13,777 nt of DNA, taken from positions 1-13,777 of the forward strand of contig DATLGD010000066.1 in the NCBI GenBank assembly GCA_035540755.1, given 5' to 3'. Positions within the stretch are counted from its first letter, which is position 1. The number at the start of each line of letters is the position of its first letter. The notes below the pieces were generated by a model that was not told the origin of the DNA, did not search any database, and was given only the letters and a program-made list of their open reading frames with translations. The translations under genes were made by a program, and so were the position numbers. Of the stretch, positions 12,864 through 13,777 are shown in pieces. Source of the DNA: DATLGD01 sp035540755 (GTDB taxonomy: Bacteria; Actinomycetota; Actinomycetes; Mycobacteriales; SCTD01).

Positions 12864-13777
12864 TCAGCCGGGGAGCAGCGAGCGGAGCATCGGGCCGCGA
12901 GGGGCGCCCGCCATCACGGCCAGCTCCTCGCGCAGGCTCGAGCCGCCGTCGAGGAAGCGCAGCACCCGGTCGACCGGATGCCGGGCGAACAGGTCGGCGA
13001 GGAACGACGCGCCGTCGAGCCGTCCGGTGTCGAGCGCGCGCAGCAGCAGCGCGTCCATGGCGCGGTGCCGGCGCGGGTAGGCCGCCGGCGGCTCAGGGTT
13101 GCGCCCGGCGGCCAGGGCCTCGGCCACGGCCGCAGCCTGGCGCTGCGCGGCGCTGAAGGTGTAGCCGGTGGCCGGGCGCGTGGCGCCGCCGGCGGCCCCG
13201 AGCCGGAAGACGCGGCGGCCGACCCGGCGCGGGAACGGCGCGTCGGTCATCGGGATCGCGCCCTGCTCGACGGCGGTGACCTCGAACGACGGCAGCCCGA
13301 GCACCTGCCCGGTGTAGTGGCGGAGCGCGACGTCGTACGCCTGGTCGTCGAGGACCTCGCGGGTGAACTCGGTGTACTCGACGAGGGCCTCGCGCGACGA
13401 GGTCGGCAGCACGTAGCCGAACGCCACCCCGCCGAGCGGCTGCGGCAGGCGGAAGTCCATGAGCCCCGCCACGCCGGGGTCGAACGCGTCGGAGGTCGTG
13501 CGGACGAACCAGCCGCGGAAGTGCTGGAGCAGCGCGGTCCGGCCCGGGCGCGCCGGCGGCGCCGGGCGGGTGTCGAAGACGAAGCGCGCCGCGAGCTCCA
13601 GGCCGTCCCCGCGCACGACCGCCTGCTCCGCCCCGTCGTCGATCCTCCCGACGGCGGCGGTCCGCTGCTCCACGCCGTCGAGCCGGTCCGAGGCCCACCG
13701 CTCGTAGTCCTGGGAGCGCACCATCTCGTAGCGGTACGGCCCGAGCGGCAGACGCTGCTCGACGGCGTCCGGCCCGA
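12864..13777 (-). CDS. crtY: Lycopene beta-cyclase, CrtY type (N terminus beyond right edge)
   Basis: This is the C-terminal 303 residues of a lycopene cyclase, the enzyme that forms beta-ionone rings on lycopene in carotenoid synthesis. The frame is open to the right edge; the visible part begins GPDAVEQRLPLGPYRYEMVR, so the methionine at 13724 is internal. Landmarks are FDTRPAP at about 67-73, LLQHFRGWFVRTTSDAFDP at 82-100, LMDFRLP at 106-112, FGYVLPTS at 119-126, IPMTDAPFPRRVG at 174-186 and RLGAAGGATRPATGYTF at 191-207, the cyclase FAD-family C-terminal motif. The rest is a helical tail with a terminal MAGAPRGPMLRSLLPG. The FAD-binding N terminus is missing only because of the window. The family is normally about 380-420 residues. 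It converges on the HBHA-like gene, with 188 bp of structured DNA between them. Membrane association is expected from its substrate. Confidence 0.94.
   Translation of the reverse strand, partial: GPDAVEQRLPLGPYRYEMVRSQDYERWASDRLDGVEQRTAAVGRIDDGAEQAVVRGDGLELAARFVFDTRPAPPARPGRTALLQHFRGWFVRTTSDAFDPGVAGLMDFRLPQPLGGVAFGYVLPTSSREALVEYTEFTREVLDDQAYDVALRHYTGQVLGLPSFEVTAVEQGAIPMTDAPFPRRVGRRVFRLGAAGGATRPATGYTFSAAQRQAAAVAEALAAGRNPEPPAAYPRRHRAMDALLLRALDTGRLDGASFLADLFARHPVDRVLRFLDGGSSLREELAVMAGAPRGPMLRSLLPG

Overview
This window is GC-rich chromosomal DNA with strong GC bias at third codon positions. Ten of the thirteen gene starts visible here are read as GTG. The gene families (PurS/PurQ/PurL-type FGAM synthase, a bacterial SCP-type protein beside purL, PspC, an HBHA-like protein, a CrtY-type lycopene cyclase, RsbW-like ATPases) point to a high-GC actinobacterium. 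A Geodermatophilaceae/Frankiales-like origin is plausible, but this rests on general resemblance and not on any search.

Layout, reading the minus strand in its direction of transcription. purD (11923-10658), a degenerate RsbW-like ATPase (10561-10139), purB (10072-8765) and a tiny PspC-domain protein (8594-8445) form the upstream group. A plus-strand glutaminase with a C-terminal STAS domain (7096-8448) interrupts the minus-strand series. The series resumes with purC (7032-6136), purS (6085-5837), a second and intact RsbW-like ATPase (5736-5221), purQ (5211-4474), an Uma2-family nuclease-fold gene (4371-3823), purL (3729-1336), an SCP-like protein (1291-911) and the N-terminal part of an acyl-CoA ligase (792 to the left edge). 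At the right end a plus-strand HBHA-like basic protein (12100-12675) diverges from purD and ends in a strong hairpin. It converges on crtY (minus, 12864 to the right edge).

Together, purC, purS, purQ, purL, purB and purD supply most of the IMP pathway: PRA to GAR (PurD), FGAR to FGAM (PurS-PurQ-PurL), CAIR to SAICAR (PurC) and SAICAR to AICAR (PurB). purF and purM are not in the window. FGAM synthesis consumes glutamine, and the divergent gene next to purC encodes a glutaminase, so the locus combines glutamine use and glutamine breakdown.

The least ordinary aspects are: two HATPase_c_2 (RsbW-like) proteins and a STAS domain inside a purine locus; a 12-bp tandem repeat that lengthens the N terminus of PurQ; an Uma2 gene between purQ and purL; a PspC gene that looks frameshifted or translationally re-initiated; and a symmetric palindrome-hairpin-palindrome element between the HBHA-like gene and crtY. 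No RNA genes, CRISPR arrays, insertion sequences or origins were seen. No gene-free stretch exceeds 300 bases; the longest are 12676-12863, 11924-12099 and 8595-8764.
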